Assembly: GCA_023705945.1 (NCBI GenBank)
Contig: BPTM01000167.1
Location: forward strand, 1-38,604
DNA length: 38,604 bases
Reading direction: 5' to 3'
Origin: Candidatus Heimdallarchaeota archaeon
GTDB lineage: Archaea; Asgardarchaeota; Heimdallarchaeia; Heimdallarchaeales; Heimdallarchaeaceae
The notes beneath the pieces were generated by a model, which made no database searches, was not told the origin of the DNA, and was given only the letters and a program-made list of their open reading frames with translations. Of this stretch, positions 9,470 to 17,729 are shown one piece after another. How positions within the stretch are numbered: position 1 is the first letter of the stretch; every line of letters starts with the position of its first letter. The position numbers and the translations under genes were made by a program.

Positions 9470-10333
9470 ATGACATTTTCAATTGTAGCTTATGATCCTG
9501 AGAGAAAGGAATGGGGAGTGGCTGTCCAATCAAAATTCATTGCTGTAGGTAGTATTGTACCATTCGCTAAATCTGGTGTTGGTGCAATTGCAACTCAAGC
9601 TTGGGCTAACACAAGTTATGGTCCAAAAGGTCTTGCTTTGCTGGAGCAAGGATTAACTGCAGAAGACGTAATTTCCATACTGACAAAGCAGGACGAAAAG
9701 AGAGAAGATAGACAAGTGGGTATAGTTGATTCCTATGGTAATACTGCTTCATTTACTGGCTCAAGATGTTTTGATTGGGCTGGACATATTGTAGGAGAAA
9801 ACTACTCTTGTCAGGGAAATATCTTAGTTTCTGAGGACACAGTTTTAGCAATGTCACAAGCTTATCGTGAAACTGAAGGTGATTTGGTTCTCAAACTACT
9901 CGCTGTTCTAGAAGAAGGTCAAGAAGCTGGTGGAGATAGCAGAGGCAAACAATCAGCTGCAATACTTATTGTGAAAGAAAAAGGAGCTTATGATGGTGGA
10001 ACTGACAGATACGTTGATGTAAGAGTTGATGACCATGAGCACCCCATTAAGGAACTTAGAAGAATCTTTGAACTGTATGATCTATCATTGCTTAAACGAG
10101 ATGAATCCGACGATAAGGTAAAAATGGAAGGAGTTGTCATGAAAGCAATAAAGGAAGTTCTCAAAGCAGACGGTTTCTATGAGAAAGACATTGACGATAA
10201 GTTCGATGCTTATACCAAAGAAGTTTTGCAAAAGTGGATGCACACTAATAATTTTGAGGTTAAAGAAAGGGAAGATAACTATATGTGGGGAGCAGTTTAT
10301 CGTTATATCGAAAAGAGAAAAGAAGAACTATAA
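9470..10333 (+). CDS. DUF1028 family protein
   Basis: A 287-residue protein. Residues 1-200 match the DUF1028 pattern: MTFSIVAYDPERKEWGVAVQ at the start, VGAIATQAWANTSYGPKGL near 40-60, and the conserved SCQGNILV region near 120. The family has an Ntn-hydrolase-like architecture and Thr2 would be exposed after Met removal, so hydrolase activity is suspected but not established. Residues 200-287 form a C-terminal domain of the kind sometimes annotated as peptidoglycan-binding-like; with no murein expected in an archaeon this label should not be taken literally. The 211 bases upstream contain two CACGTA copies 11 bases apart and a TTTATTATTATT stretch that could hold the promoter; nothing else is evident there. 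Confidence 0.85.
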   Translation: MTFSIVAYDPERKEWGVAVQSKFIAVGSIVPFAKSGVGAIATQAWANTSYGPKGLALLEQGLTAEDVISILTKQDEKREDRQVGIVDSYGNTASFTGSRCFDWAGHIVGENYSCQGNILVSEDTVLAMSQAYRETEGDLVLKLLAVLEEGQEAGGDSRGKQSAAILIVKEKGAYDGGTDRYVDVRVDDHEHPIKELRRIFELYDLSLLKRDESDDKVKMEGVVMKAIKEVLKADGFYEKDIDDKFDAYTKEVLQKWMHTNNFEVKEREDNYMWGAVYRYIEKRKEEL

Positions 10334-10372
10334 AGATATGAGTTTATTTAGTTAAAACTGAATGTGATTAAT

Positions 10373-10825
10373 ATGAAATATAGAGCACCAATTCAAGTTC
10401 TTGTTTACCCCTTCAAGCAATCAGAAGAGAAGATAGAATTTCTGTTGTTAAAAAGAACAGAAGAGCGTGGAGGATTCTGGCAAGGTGTTACCGGACATAC
10501 AGAAAGAAGTGAGAAAATAATTGATGGTGCTAAACGTGAATTGCTCGAAGAAACAAGTTTCATCCCAAAATTCATTTTTCAATCTGAATATTCATACACT
10601 ATTGCCATTAGGGAAGAAATGAAGAATCAATTCCCACCTGATATTACTGAATTAATAGAATATGTTTTTCTCGCTAGAATTGATCAAGAAGATGATCCAA
10701 CCATAGATCCAGTTGAACATGTTGAGTGGAAATGGTGTTCTTATGAAGAAGCGTTAGAACTCTTAAAGTGGGAAGAAAACAAGAAGGCACTTGAATATTG
10801 TAATAATCTATTAAGAGAATTGTAA
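10373..10825 (+). CDS. Nudix hydrolase
   Basis: A 150-residue pyrophosphohydrolase. The Nudix box is complete: G-x5-E-x7-REL-x-EE, beginning at GHTERSE and ending at RELLEETS, so magnesium binding should be intact. It follows the opening LKRTEERGGFWQGVTGH. The C-terminal PVEHVEWKWCSYEEAL segment is reminiscent of dihydroneopterin-triphosphate pyrophosphatase-type members, but substrate cannot be assigned. The ATG at 10373 is chosen over a GTG three codons upstream because GTGATT lies four bases before it as a good archaeal Shine-Dalgarno site. It is 39 bases downstream of the DUF1028 gene on the same strand and may be co-transcribed. Confidence 0.9.
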   Translation: MKYRAPIQVLVYPFKQSEEKIEFLLLKRTEERGGFWQGVTGHTERSEKIIDGAKRELLEETSFIPKFIFQSEYSYTIAIREEMKNQFPPDITELIEYVFLARIDQEDDPTIDPVEHVEWKWCSYEEALELLKWEENKKALEYCNNLLREL

Positions 10826-10859
10826 ACTGTACAAAAAAAAGAAGTGGAAGTTAAAATAT

Positions 10860-11336
10860 CTATGTTTCACTTTTTTTAAAAGATTTCACTATCTGAATAG
10901 TTCTAAAACTCGAATAGATTGCAGCTAGGAGTAGAGATGATGAACTAAATATTATGCTAATAGGGGTGTTTGGCAATAGGAAGAAAAATAATAGTGAGAT
11001 AACTAAACTTGCTCCTAAAAAACCGGCGAATAATCCTAATGAAGGGATCATCCATCCTTTGAAAACATATATCTCTGTTAGAATACCAATTTTCAGACTT
11101 CGTAAACTTTCATATTCTTCAGGTAGATTATATTTGTTATTTTCATTCCTTTCAAGTAATTTGATTTGTTCAAGTCTCTGGAGATGATATTGTGCATGAC
11201 TAGCAGTTTTCAAACCAAGATCTCTCTGGGTTTCTCTCACGCCTATATTGTCCCCTTTCTTTACAGCATAAACAAAGACACGTAATGCCGTTCCTGTTAA
11301 GGATGAGATGATGTCTTCATTAGATAGTTCAGTCAT
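10860..11336 (-). CDS. membrane-tethered winged-helix transcription regulator
   Basis: A 158-residue protein. Residues 1-75 form a winged helix (EDIISSLTGTALRVFVYAV, then VRETQRDLGLKTASHAQYHLQRLEQIKLL, with the recognition helix around SHAQYHLQRL). Two hydrophobic helices follow (about 92-116 and 122-142). The layout is that of an archaeal one-component regulator fixed to the membrane. It is the second gene of a pair: an AGGAG Shine-Dalgarno site eight bases before its ATG lies in the 11-base gap after the exported-protein gene. It may sense the state of that partner (inference). The TTGTAC repeats upstream of the pair could be its own target. Confidence 0.75.
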   Translation of the reverse strand: MTELSNEDIISSLTGTALRVFVYAVKKGDNIGVRETQRDLGLKTASHAQYHLQRLEQIKLLERNENNKYNLPEEYESLRSLKIGILTEIYVFKGWMIPSLGLFAGFLGASLVISLLFFFLLPNTPISIIFSSSSLLLAAIYSSFRTIQIVKSFKKSET

Positions 11337-11347
11337 TCTTAATTCTC

Positions 11348-12058
11348 CTAAATTACTAGATAGGGTGTGAATAGATCTTTTAATGATTGAATATAATCAT
11401 CAAATGCACTTTCAGGTAATAAGACATCAGCACCGATCATATTCATATTTACAGCTTGAAAGTTGCCTTCCCATGTAGTTGTTTGGTATAGAATTAAACC
11501 TTCCAAATTCACATATAAGAAAATTACAGTTCCATTTTCCAAATAGAGTTCAGTCACCCATTTAAGATTTGGAATCTCATCTTGATCACCATATGGTTCT
11601 TCACCGTAAGTTCCAGCTCTTTCAGTATTATTAATTGATGTAAAAAGTCCTGTTCCAATCTGATCAACTTCAGAAGTTGATAGAATGAATTCTATAACAT
11701 CATCTGGAAACATTACATATGCAGTTACATTCCAACTATAATCTGAACTGCCACCTATCTGATCAATTGTAGCCCATATTAATCTTTCATGTATAGCTTG
11801 TGTAGCATTCCCAACTATCTCTACATGAACTATGTTTGGGATTTCTGATTCTATTTCCTCCGCCAATCGGGTAGTGAAGGATATCTCTGGGTCTGGATTT
11901 GAATCTGGTCCTGCTGGGGTGTTTGTCCCAAAGTACACACTAACTCCAACGACAGCGCCTAAAACCATAGCGGCACCAAGACCAATTGCAAACCACTTCA
12001 AAAAGTTTCGAGTTAGATAACGCGAAACTACTTTTCCTAAGAAGTTCTCTTTGCTCAT
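11348..12058 (-). CDS. membrane-anchored extracytoplasmic protein of unknown function
   Basis: A 236-residue protein with a basic cytoplasmic start (MSKENFLGKVVSRYLTRNF), one membrane helix (about 21-45, FAIGLGAAMVLGAVVGVSVYF) and an acidic external domain of about 190 residues rich in Thr, Asn and Asp. No known domain is recognised. It is the first gene of a two-gene operon with a membrane-tethered wHTH regulator, 11 bases apart. The minus-strand TATA-like element TTTATTATAAGG near 12108-12119 would drive the pair, leaving a leader of about 30 bases. A sensor or stress-response lipoprotein-like role is a guess from context only. Confidence 0.65.
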   Translation of the reverse strand: MSKENFLGKVVSRYLTRNFLKWFAIGLGAAMVLGAVVGVSVYFGTNTPAGPDSNPDPEISFTTRLAEEIESEIPNIVHVEIVGNATQAIHERLIWATIDQIGGSSDYSWNVTAYVMFPDDVIEFILSTSEVDQIGTGLFTSINNTERAGTYGEEPYGDQDEIPNLKWVTELYLENGTVIFLYVNLEGLILYQTTTWEGNFQAVNMNMIGADVLLPESAFDDYIQSLKDLFTPYLVI

Positions 12059-12121
12059 TATTTTCCACCGAAGTGTGTAACTTCAAGATTCTTTGGGCAT
12101 CCGACCCTTATAATAAAAGGT

Positions 12122-12162
12122 TTTGTACATCTATTAACTTTTCTTGTACAAAGATTTGTACC
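12122..12162. promoter_or_regulatory. three TTGTAC repeats between divergent wHTH modules (candidate operator)
   Basis: TTTGTACA (12122), CTTGTACA (12143) and TTTGTACC (12155) lie within 41 bases. They sit directly upstream of the minus-strand TATA-like element of the exported-protein/wHTH operon and about 100 bases upstream of the plus-strand membrane-protein/wHTH pair. GTAC is palindromic, so each copy could bind a dimer. Spacing of 21 and 12 bases is close to two and one helical turns. An operator for one of the two flanking wHTH proteins is inferred. Confidence 0.45.
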
Positions 12163-12259
12163 CTTTGAAATTAACCTCCTATGTTAATTACAATTTTGTT
12201 AAACAAAGTATAATCTGTTTTTATATATCTGTTAAATTATAATCTTCTTGAAGATAAAA

Positions 12260-13021
12260 ATGAATGGTAAATCTGATAAAGAAAAAGTGGTTGAAGCTAT
12301 ATCAACTGTCCAAAGATATGAAAGTTATCGTGTTCAAAAATTGTGGGGAATAGCTTTGATTAGTATTCCTTTATTCAATTTTCTATATCTAGTACTATTC
12401 GAAACTACTACTTTATTTTCGAGAAATGCTGTGTTAATATATACGATTTCTCAATCAGTATTAGTGGCAATTATCACTAGTATTTTTTGCTATAATTTGA
12501 TCCAAACAAAGAAATTAAAGATAAAAGATAGTGAAATTATATCTACATATTATGTAGGTTTAGGGATAGCCTTATTTCTAATATTCTACTTTTTTGCGAT
12601 TCACTTCATGGTTGGAGAATTTTTAGAACGCTATAATCCTCCTGATTCTCCATGGTATGCTTTCCCATTTATATTGTTTGGATATCCTTTTCCTATTGAA
12701 TCAGCAGTAATTCCTCATGATACTTTTGTTTACTGGGGAGATAATATTGCCTTCTTAATAAGTTATTTTCTCCTACGCAATAGCATAAAAGATTGTAAAT
12801 TCAAAGAACTACTTTATAGCACCATTTTCCTTTTCATTTTCGATCCACTAGCATACATACTTGATGCATTTGCTTTTAAATCAGAATTTTTTGGTAATGG
12901 TATTTCGTTTTTTGCCATTTCTAGTTTTATTTCAGTGTTTTGTGGAATTTATTCGATAAGAAGAGCTTATAAGACATTAGATAAACAGTCTAATTTGAGT
13001 CTAAGTGATATTAATGTCTGA
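12260..13021 (+). CDS. polytopic membrane protein coupled to a wHTH gene
   Basis: A 253-residue protein with about six or seven hydrophobic helices (starting near residues 28, 60, 100, 130, 160, 190 and 215) and no recognised family. The ATG at 12260 is preferred; a TTG four codons earlier is also open. Its stop overlaps the next start by eight bases (ATGTCTGA), which indicates translational coupling with the winged-helix gene. A membrane sensor or anti-regulator for that DNA-binding protein is a reasonable inference. Upstream TTTTTATATATCTG near 12217-12230 is a good TATA element. Confidence 0.6.
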   Translation: MNGKSDKEKVVEAISTVQRYESYRVQKLWGIALISIPLFNFLYLVLFETTTLFSRNAVLIYTISQSVLVAIITSIFCYNLIQTKKLKIKDSEIISTYYVGLGIALFLIFYFFAIHFMVGEFLERYNPPDSPWYAFPFILFGYPFPIESAVIPHDTFVYWGDNIAFLISYFLLRNSIKDCKFKELLYSTIFLFIFDPLAYILDAFAFKSEFFGNGISFFAISSFISVFCGIYSIRRAYKTLDKQSNLSLSDINV

Positions 13022-13334
13022 TAGTAATAGAAAAGAGGTAAAATTACCTCCACTACATGAGATTTTTTCTTTCTCTGCTAGGTTTAATATCATGTTAATA
13101 CTCTTTGTACATAAGAAGATTGTTTTTACAAAGCTACAAAAATTACTGAACTTAACTTCAGGAAACTTATCTCATCATCTTAGTAATCTTTCAGAAAATG
13201 GATTTATCACAACTAATAAAATGCTTCTTTCGGAACGTCCAACGAGTATTATCCACATAACTGAAAAAGGAAAAGAGAGTTTTGCTTTGTATTTAACTCA
13301 GTTTAAAGATATTTTAGACGATATTGAGTTATAG
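13014..13334 (+). CDS. winged-helix transcription regulator (MarR/PadR-like DNA-binding domain)
   Basis: A 106-residue protein consisting of essentially one winged-helix domain: IFSFSARFNIMLILFVHKK, then FTKLQKLLNLTSGNLSHHLSNLSENGFI (helix-turn-helix with recognition helix SGNLSHHLSNL) and a wing with ITEKGKESF. This matches the single-domain archaeal wHTH group. Translation probably starts at ATG 13014 inside the end of the upstream membrane-protein gene (eight-base overlap); a GTG three codons earlier is possible. The coupling suggests both proteins are needed in a fixed ratio. Confidence 0.82.
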   Translation: MSDSNRKEVKLPPLHEIFSFSARFNIMLILFVHKKIVFTKLQKLLNLTSGNLSHHLSNLSENGFITTNKMLLSERPTSIIHITEKGKESFALYLTQFKDILDDIEL

Positions 13335-13363
13335 GTAAATATGGTAATCTATTAGCTATTGAA

Positions 13364-14164
13364 CTAGAGAATATTTGTCAAAAATGGCTCTATGAAATTG
13401 TCAAGAAACATCATAAAGACAAAACCTACTACTAAACCATACGTTGCCATTCTAGAATAACCTTTATCAGGTCGGTGGGTTTCAGGTATTATTTCGTCAG
13501 CAACAACAAAGATCATTGCTCCTGCTGCGAAAGCCATTCCAAACCCTAAGAAGAATTTTGCAACTCCAACAGCTGCAACACCAATAAAAGCTCCAAGGGG
13601 TTCAACCAATCCTGATAAAGTTGCAATAAAGAAAGCCTTTCGTCTGGTGTAACCTTCTTTTAGTAAAGGCATAGCTACAGCTGTACCTTCAGGTATATTC
13701 TGTAAACCAATAGCTATAGCAACAATTAAGCCTGTTACAATATTTTCTCCACCTTGCCCGAAACTTACACCCACTGCCAAACCTTCTGGAAAATTGTGTA
13801 TAGTTATAGCAATGACAAATAGCCATGTTGCAGCTAATCTTTTTGAAACCTTACCTTCAGGACCTTTGACAAAGTGCTTATGTGGGGCCCATTTATCAAT
13901 AAGCGCAATAAAGAGCACACCAACTATTAATCCTCCACTGACAACCCACACTCCTCCACCTTCTTCAGGTGGAAGATTGAGAGCAGGAACAAGCAAACTA
14001 AACGCAGAAGCAGCTAGCATCACTCCTGCTGCAAAACCTAGAAGTACATCTAAAGCTTTTTCTGAGATATCTTTAAGGAAAAACACTGGAAGCGCACCTA
14101 AACCTGTAGCTAGCCCTGCTGCAAGAGAAGCGATTGTTCCCCATAGTATTATCGACCAATCCAT
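13364..14164 (-). CDS. ZIP family divalent metal transporter
   Basis: A 266-residue zinc/iron permease with about eight membrane helices. The two signature helices are visible: HNFPEGLAVGVSFG (metal-binding helix IV) and GLQNIPEGTAVAMPL (helix V), whose His and Glu/Asn residues form the binuclear metal site. The variable loop between helices III and IV carries HKHF, a possible metal-handling site. Residues resemble the ZupT/GufA branch. The ATG at 14164 is chosen because GTGATC, a six-base match to the archaeal anti-Shine-Dalgarno tail, ends four bases before it; upstream in-frame codons (ATG near 14203, TTG 14233) would add a hydrophobic extension of up to 23 residues. The gene diverges from the M17 aminopeptidase, a metalloenzyme, but a link is speculative. 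Confidence 0.92.
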   Translation of the reverse strand: MDWSIILWGTIASLAAGLATGLGALPVFFLKDISEKALDVLLGFAAGVMLAASAFSLLVPALNLPPEEGGGVWVVSGGLIVGVLFIALIDKWAPHKHFVKGPEGKVSKRLAATWLFVIAITIHNFPEGLAVGVSFGQGGENIVTGLIVAIAIGLQNIPEGTAVAMPLLKEGYTRRKAFFIATLSGLVEPLGAFIGVAAVGVAKFFLGFGMAFAAGAMIFVVADEIIPETHRPDKGYSRMATYGLVVGFVFMMFLDNFIEPFLTNIL

Positions 14165-14302
14165 TTTGATCACTAGAATATTAACTAACAATAAAGCAAC
14201 CATAACTTCCTTAATAACTTTAACTTTTGCCAATTATTTGTGTAATTGATAAAGGCAAAAATTTTTTATCTCTATAAGTTATTTTATTTAGTAATTGTGA
14301 TT

Positions 14303-15808
14303 ATGATGAAAATTTCTACATTAAACAAAAATTTGGCTGACATTGATATTCCTCTAGCGATTATTAGTGTTTTAGAGAATCCAAAGGAAGATCCAATCGT
14401 ATATGATGAACAAAGTAAACTTTGGAAAGCTATTCAAGAAACTGTAGACCTTGGTGACTTCAAAGGTAAAACGGGAGATTTTTCAGTTGTTTATTCGAAA
14501 GGACAAATCGGTCCAAAGAGAATTCTGCTCGTTGGGCTTGGAAAAGCGGAGAAAATAACCCTTGAAAGTATCCGGAAAGCTTTAGGAAATGCTTCTAGAA
14601 AGGCAAGAACTCTTAATGTGAAGAAAGTGGGGATATGTGTAAATAACTTCAACCGTGGTGATTATACAGTTACTGAACTATCTGAAACACTTGTGCAAGG
14701 TATTGCCTTAGGAAGTTATCAAGATATTGAATATCGAACAAAGAACCTAGAAAAATACAAGTCCATAGAAGAATTAATCCTTTTCAGTCCCGATTATTCA
14801 GATGATGAAATGAAATCTGGAGCAAAAAGTGGACAAACCATTAGTGAAGCTGTTAATTTGTGTCGAAAACTTGCTTGGGGTCCAGCTAACTTCATCACTC
14901 CTACTAGACTTGCAGAAGAAGCTAAGAAACTTGAAGAATATGGTGTTAAAACAACTATAATAGATCGAAAAGAAGCTGAAGAAATCGGTCTAGGTAGCTA
15001 TTTGGCGGTTGCAAAGGGAACAGAGGAACCACCTAAATTTATTATAATGAATTATGGTTCGGAAAAACAAGATGTGGAAACAGTAGCGCTAATTGGTAAA
15101 GCTATCACATTTGATAGTGGTGGAATAAGCATCAAACCTGGTCAGAATATGGAAAAGATGAAAGCAGATATGACTGGTGGAGCTGTAGTTATTGGAGCTA
15201 TGAATGCAGTAGCAAAACTAGGTTTAGATTTGCATGTGGTAGCGATTGTACCTGCAACTGATAACATGCCCTCCGGAAAAGCTTACCATCCAGGAGATAT
15301 CATTACCAGTTATAGTGGTCAAACTATAGAAGTGATAAATACTGATGCTGAAGGACGAATGATTCTGGCAGATGCTTTAACATATGCTGCTAAACACTAC
15401 CAACCAAAAGCTATGTTTGATTTTGCAACTCTTACTGGAGCAATGATGATAGCATTAGGGGAACATGCAATAGGCTATTTTTCCAATCATGATTTTGTAG
15501 TTGAAAAGCTAGAAGAAGCATCAAAAACAAGTGGAGAAAGAATCTGGAGAATGCCTCTATGGGAAGTTTATGACCAACAATTAAAGAGTGATGTTGCTGA
15601 TATGAAACACACTGGTGGACGACCAGCTGGTTCCATTACAGCAGCTAGATTTCTAAGTAAGTTTACTATGGAAGTACCTTGGGCACATCTCGATATTGCA
15701 GGAGCAATGGAACAAAGTAGTGACAAAGATTACAATCCAAAGGGAAGCAAAGGACCTGGTGTCAGATTAATAGTTGACGTGTTAAGAAATTGGAAAATAG
15801 AGAACTAA
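14303..15808 (+). CDS. M17 leucyl aminopeptidase
   Basis: A 501-residue cytosolic aminopeptidase that removes N-terminal residues from peptides using two metal ions. The catalytic core is intact: GKAITFDSGGISIKPGQNM holds the Lys and Asp metal ligands, MKADMTGGA the next Asp, and NTDAEGRMILADALTYA the Asp/Glu pair and the bicarbonate-binding Arg. The N-terminal macro-like domain (about 1-180) is present and length is normal. GTGAT lies just ahead of two successive ATGs (14303 and 14306); either may be used. An upstream TTG at 14246 is open but would add a hydrophobic, AT-rich stretch and is rejected. It converges on nadM with six bases between the stops. Function with the M32 carboxypeptidase in peptide breakdown is likely. 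Confidence 0.95.
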   Translation: MMKISTLNKNLADIDIPLAIISVLENPKEDPIVYDEQSKLWKAIQETVDLGDFKGKTGDFSVVYSKGQIGPKRILLVGLGKAEKITLESIRKALGNASRKARTLNVKKVGICVNNFNRGDYTVTELSETLVQGIALGSYQDIEYRTKNLEKYKSIEELILFSPDYSDDEMKSGAKSGQTISEAVNLCRKLAWGPANFITPTRLAEEAKKLEEYGVKTTIIDRKEAEEIGLGSYLAVAKGTEEPPKFIIMNYGSEKQDVETVALIGKAITFDSGGISIKPGQNMEKMKADMTGGAVVIGAMNAVAKLGLDLHVVAIVPATDNMPSGKAYHPGDIITSYSGQTIEVINTDAEGRMILADALTYAAKHYQPKAMFDFATLTGAMMIALGEHAIGYFSNHDFVVEKLEEASKTSGERIWRMPLWEVYDQQLKSDVADMKHTGGRPAGSITAARFLSKFTMEVPWAHLDIAGAMEQSSDKDYNPKGSKGPGVRLIVDVLRNWKIEN

Positions 15809-15814
15809 CTTTGG

Positions 15815-16342
15815 TTAGTTAGTTTCATCCGTTTGACTAAGTGTTTTGATTCTCTCTACTCCATTAAACTGACTAATTAGAGGTAGGATTATCTCTGGAA
15901 CCAAAGATTTCCATTCCTCTCCTTTTATCATATTCTCTCTAATAACTTTTCCACTAAATTCTTCTCTATTGTTTAAGGGAATCTTCCTGACCTCTTTCTT
16001 GCCCAGATTTGAGAATAATTGTTGCACTAATGGGTTATTGGTAAACATTACTTCGTAAGAAGATACAAGGTCTTCAACATTTGCTGCCCAAATAGTGTTC
16101 CTGTTAATGTCTGGAATAGCTGTAATGTAGAACAGGTTGATATTGAAATGTTTTCTTATAATAGCAGTTAACATTTCCAGTCTTTCTCCACCTGTGAATG
16201 GATTCTTAAGAGAATAAGCTTTCTCACCACTACCAATAAGGATGATAATCTCGTCTATATCTGTTTGTTCAAGAATATACTCTAAAGCATAAATGTGCCC
16301 CTTATGAGGTGGATTAAATCTACCAAGGTATAAAGCTCTCAT
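15815..16342 (-). CDS. nadM: archaeal-type nicotinamide-nucleotide adenylyltransferase
   Basis: A 175-residue nucleotidyltransferase that joins NMN and ATP to make NAD, the last step of NAD synthesis. The start LYLGRFNPPHKGHIYALEYI carries the GRFxPxHxGH ATP-binding motif with His13 and His16, followed by IIILIGSGEKAYSLKNPFTGGERLEM, a signature of the archaeal NadM group. A second motif near 135-145 (FSGKVIRENM) corresponds to the ISSTxxR-type phosphate contact. ATG at 16342 is used; a GTG just before it is open. The minus-strand TATA element (AAATTTATATTC, about 16364-16375) is about 26 bases upstream and ends next to the left end of the tnpB element, so the insertion abuts but has spared this essential promoter. 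Confidence 0.92.
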   Translation of the reverse strand: MRALYLGRFNPPHKGHIYALEYILEQTDIDEIIILIGSGEKAYSLKNPFTGGERLEMLTAIIRKHFNINLFYITAIPDINRNTIWAANVEDLVSSYEVMFTNNPLVQQLFSNLGKKEVRKIPLNNREEFSGKVIRENMIKGEEWKSLVPEIILPLISQFNGVERIKTLSQTDETN

Positions 16343-16481
16343 CACATATAAAAATAAACATTCGAGAATATAAATTTTCTTTGTCTCCTTGTCACTTTAA
16401 ATAAAAGAAACATAAAGTTAAACAGATCCTTCTAAACAAATATTACGGGGGTTTTTATAAGAAAATAAAGGGAAAGAAGCG

Positions 16482-17729
16482 ATGACAAAGGTCCTTCGAG
16501 TGGAGTGTATGGAGATAGATTATCACCCTAATTTAAGTATACTTTGTCATCAAGCGAAAAATCTCTATAATCGAGCAAATTTTTTGATAAAAACCTCCTT
16601 GAACAAACAGAACAATCTCCTCTATTATAATCAGCTAGATGAATTACTGAAGCGCGAAGAATGTTACCGTGCTCTCCCTGCTCAAACTGCTCAGCATACC
16701 CTCAAGCTTCTCTGCAGAAATTGGAAAGGATACTTTAATGCACTCAAAGAGTGGAAAAGCAACCCTGACAACTTTTTTGCCATGCCTAATCCACCTAGAT
16801 ATAAAAAGAAGGATGGAGAAATAGTAGCCATCTTCACTAATCAGCAAGCGAGAATAATCAATGGATGGTTGATTCTACCCAAGAAAGTGGGATATATATA
16901 CAAAACAAGACTAACGGAGCACACAGAGCTAAGAGAAGTAAGGATAGTCCCAAGAAGAGTTGGATATACGCTAGAGATTGTCTATCGGAAAGTTCTGCCT
17001 AAATTCTTGAAAAAAATGATTAGGAAAGGAGGAGTAGATTTGGGGATGGACAACCTCGCAGCCTTTGTGGATAACCTCGGAGGACAACCGATTGTTATCA
17101 AGGATGCAGGGAAAGGGATAAAATCCATAACACAGTATTATTTGAAGAAACAAAAAGAATTACAGATCCAATATGCTCAGCAGCAGAAACAACAATTAAG
17201 AGGAAAAGGCAGCCTAAGATATGGGCACGTGTACTATAAGCTTAAGGAGAAGTGGCGAAGGAAACTGAAGGATGCAATCCACAAACTCACCAGTTATCTA
17301 GTTGATTTGTGGGAGGAACGTCAGCTCCATGAAGTGATTATCGGTTACAATAAAAAGTGGAAACAAGGTGTGCACTTTTGGAAGAAGATTACCCAGATGT
17401 TTGTTACTATTCCCTTCATGAAAATTATTAACATCTTGAAATACAAAGGTGAAGAGAGGGGGATAAAGGTGGAGACCATCCCCGAAGAATTCACCTCCAA
17501 GAGCAGTTTCCTTGACAACGAATTCCCTAAAAAGCGTAAGAAGTTTAAAGGCAAAAGGATTAAACGAGGGTTATTCTCCTCAGCCCAAGGGTATCTAATC
17601 AATGCTGACGTCAATGCAGCATATAATATTCTAATCAAAAGCGATCCGAAAGCACTGCCCAAACGCAGTGTGAACGGGGTAGGAGGATACGTGATGTATC
17701 CACTCAGAGTGAGTATAGAACTGCTTTAG
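16482..17729 (+). CDS. tnpB: TnpB RNA-guided nuclease homologue (IS605 OrfB), zinc-finger-less type
   Basis: A 415-residue protein. The N-terminal REC/WED-like half has LCHQAKNLYNRANFLIK and LPAQTAQHTLKLLCRNWKGYF; the RuvC half has GVDLGMDNLAAF with Asp186 and INADVNAAYNI with Asp376. Two features depart from the textbook family. The four-cysteine zinc finger normally between RuvC-II and RuvC-III is absent; instead there is TSKSSFLDNEFPKKRKK followed by RGLFSSAQG. At the usual RuvC-II glutamate place the sequence reads IIGYNKKWKQ (residues 286-295) with Asn290; a conserved Glu pair at 335-336 (IPEEFTSK) could act instead. A subgroup with this TSK-SFLDNE pattern is known among TnpB proteins. 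TnpB proteins cut DNA next to a short motif using a guide RNA from the element's 3' end. Whether this one is active is open. Confidence 0.92.
   Translation: MTKVLRVECMEIDYHPNLSILCHQAKNLYNRANFLIKTSLNKQNNLLYYNQLDELLKREECYRALPAQTAQHTLKLLCRNWKGYFNALKEWKSNPDNFFAMPNPPRYKKKDGEIVAIFTNQQARIINGWLILPKKVGYIYKTRLTEHTELREVRIVPRRVGYTLEIVYRKVLPKFLKKMIRKGGVDLGMDNLAAFVDNLGGQPIVIKDAGKGIKSITQYYLKKQKELQIQYAQQQKQQLRGKGSLRYGHVYYKLKEKWRRKLKDAIHKLTSYLVDLWEERQLHEVIIGYNKKWKQGVHFWKKITQMFVTIPFMKIINILKYKGEERGIKVETIPEEFTSKSSFLDNEFPKKRKKFKGKRIKRGLFSSAQGYLINADVNAAYNILIKSDPKALPKRSVNGVGGYVMYPLRVSIELL

Noticed and set aside
13794-14249. A 151-codon open frame opposite the ZIP transporter gene
   Set aside because: It is a mirror of the transporter's coding sequence, lacks recognisable domains and has unnatural composition (rich in Pro, Thr, Ala); the ZIP motifs on the other strand are unmistakable.
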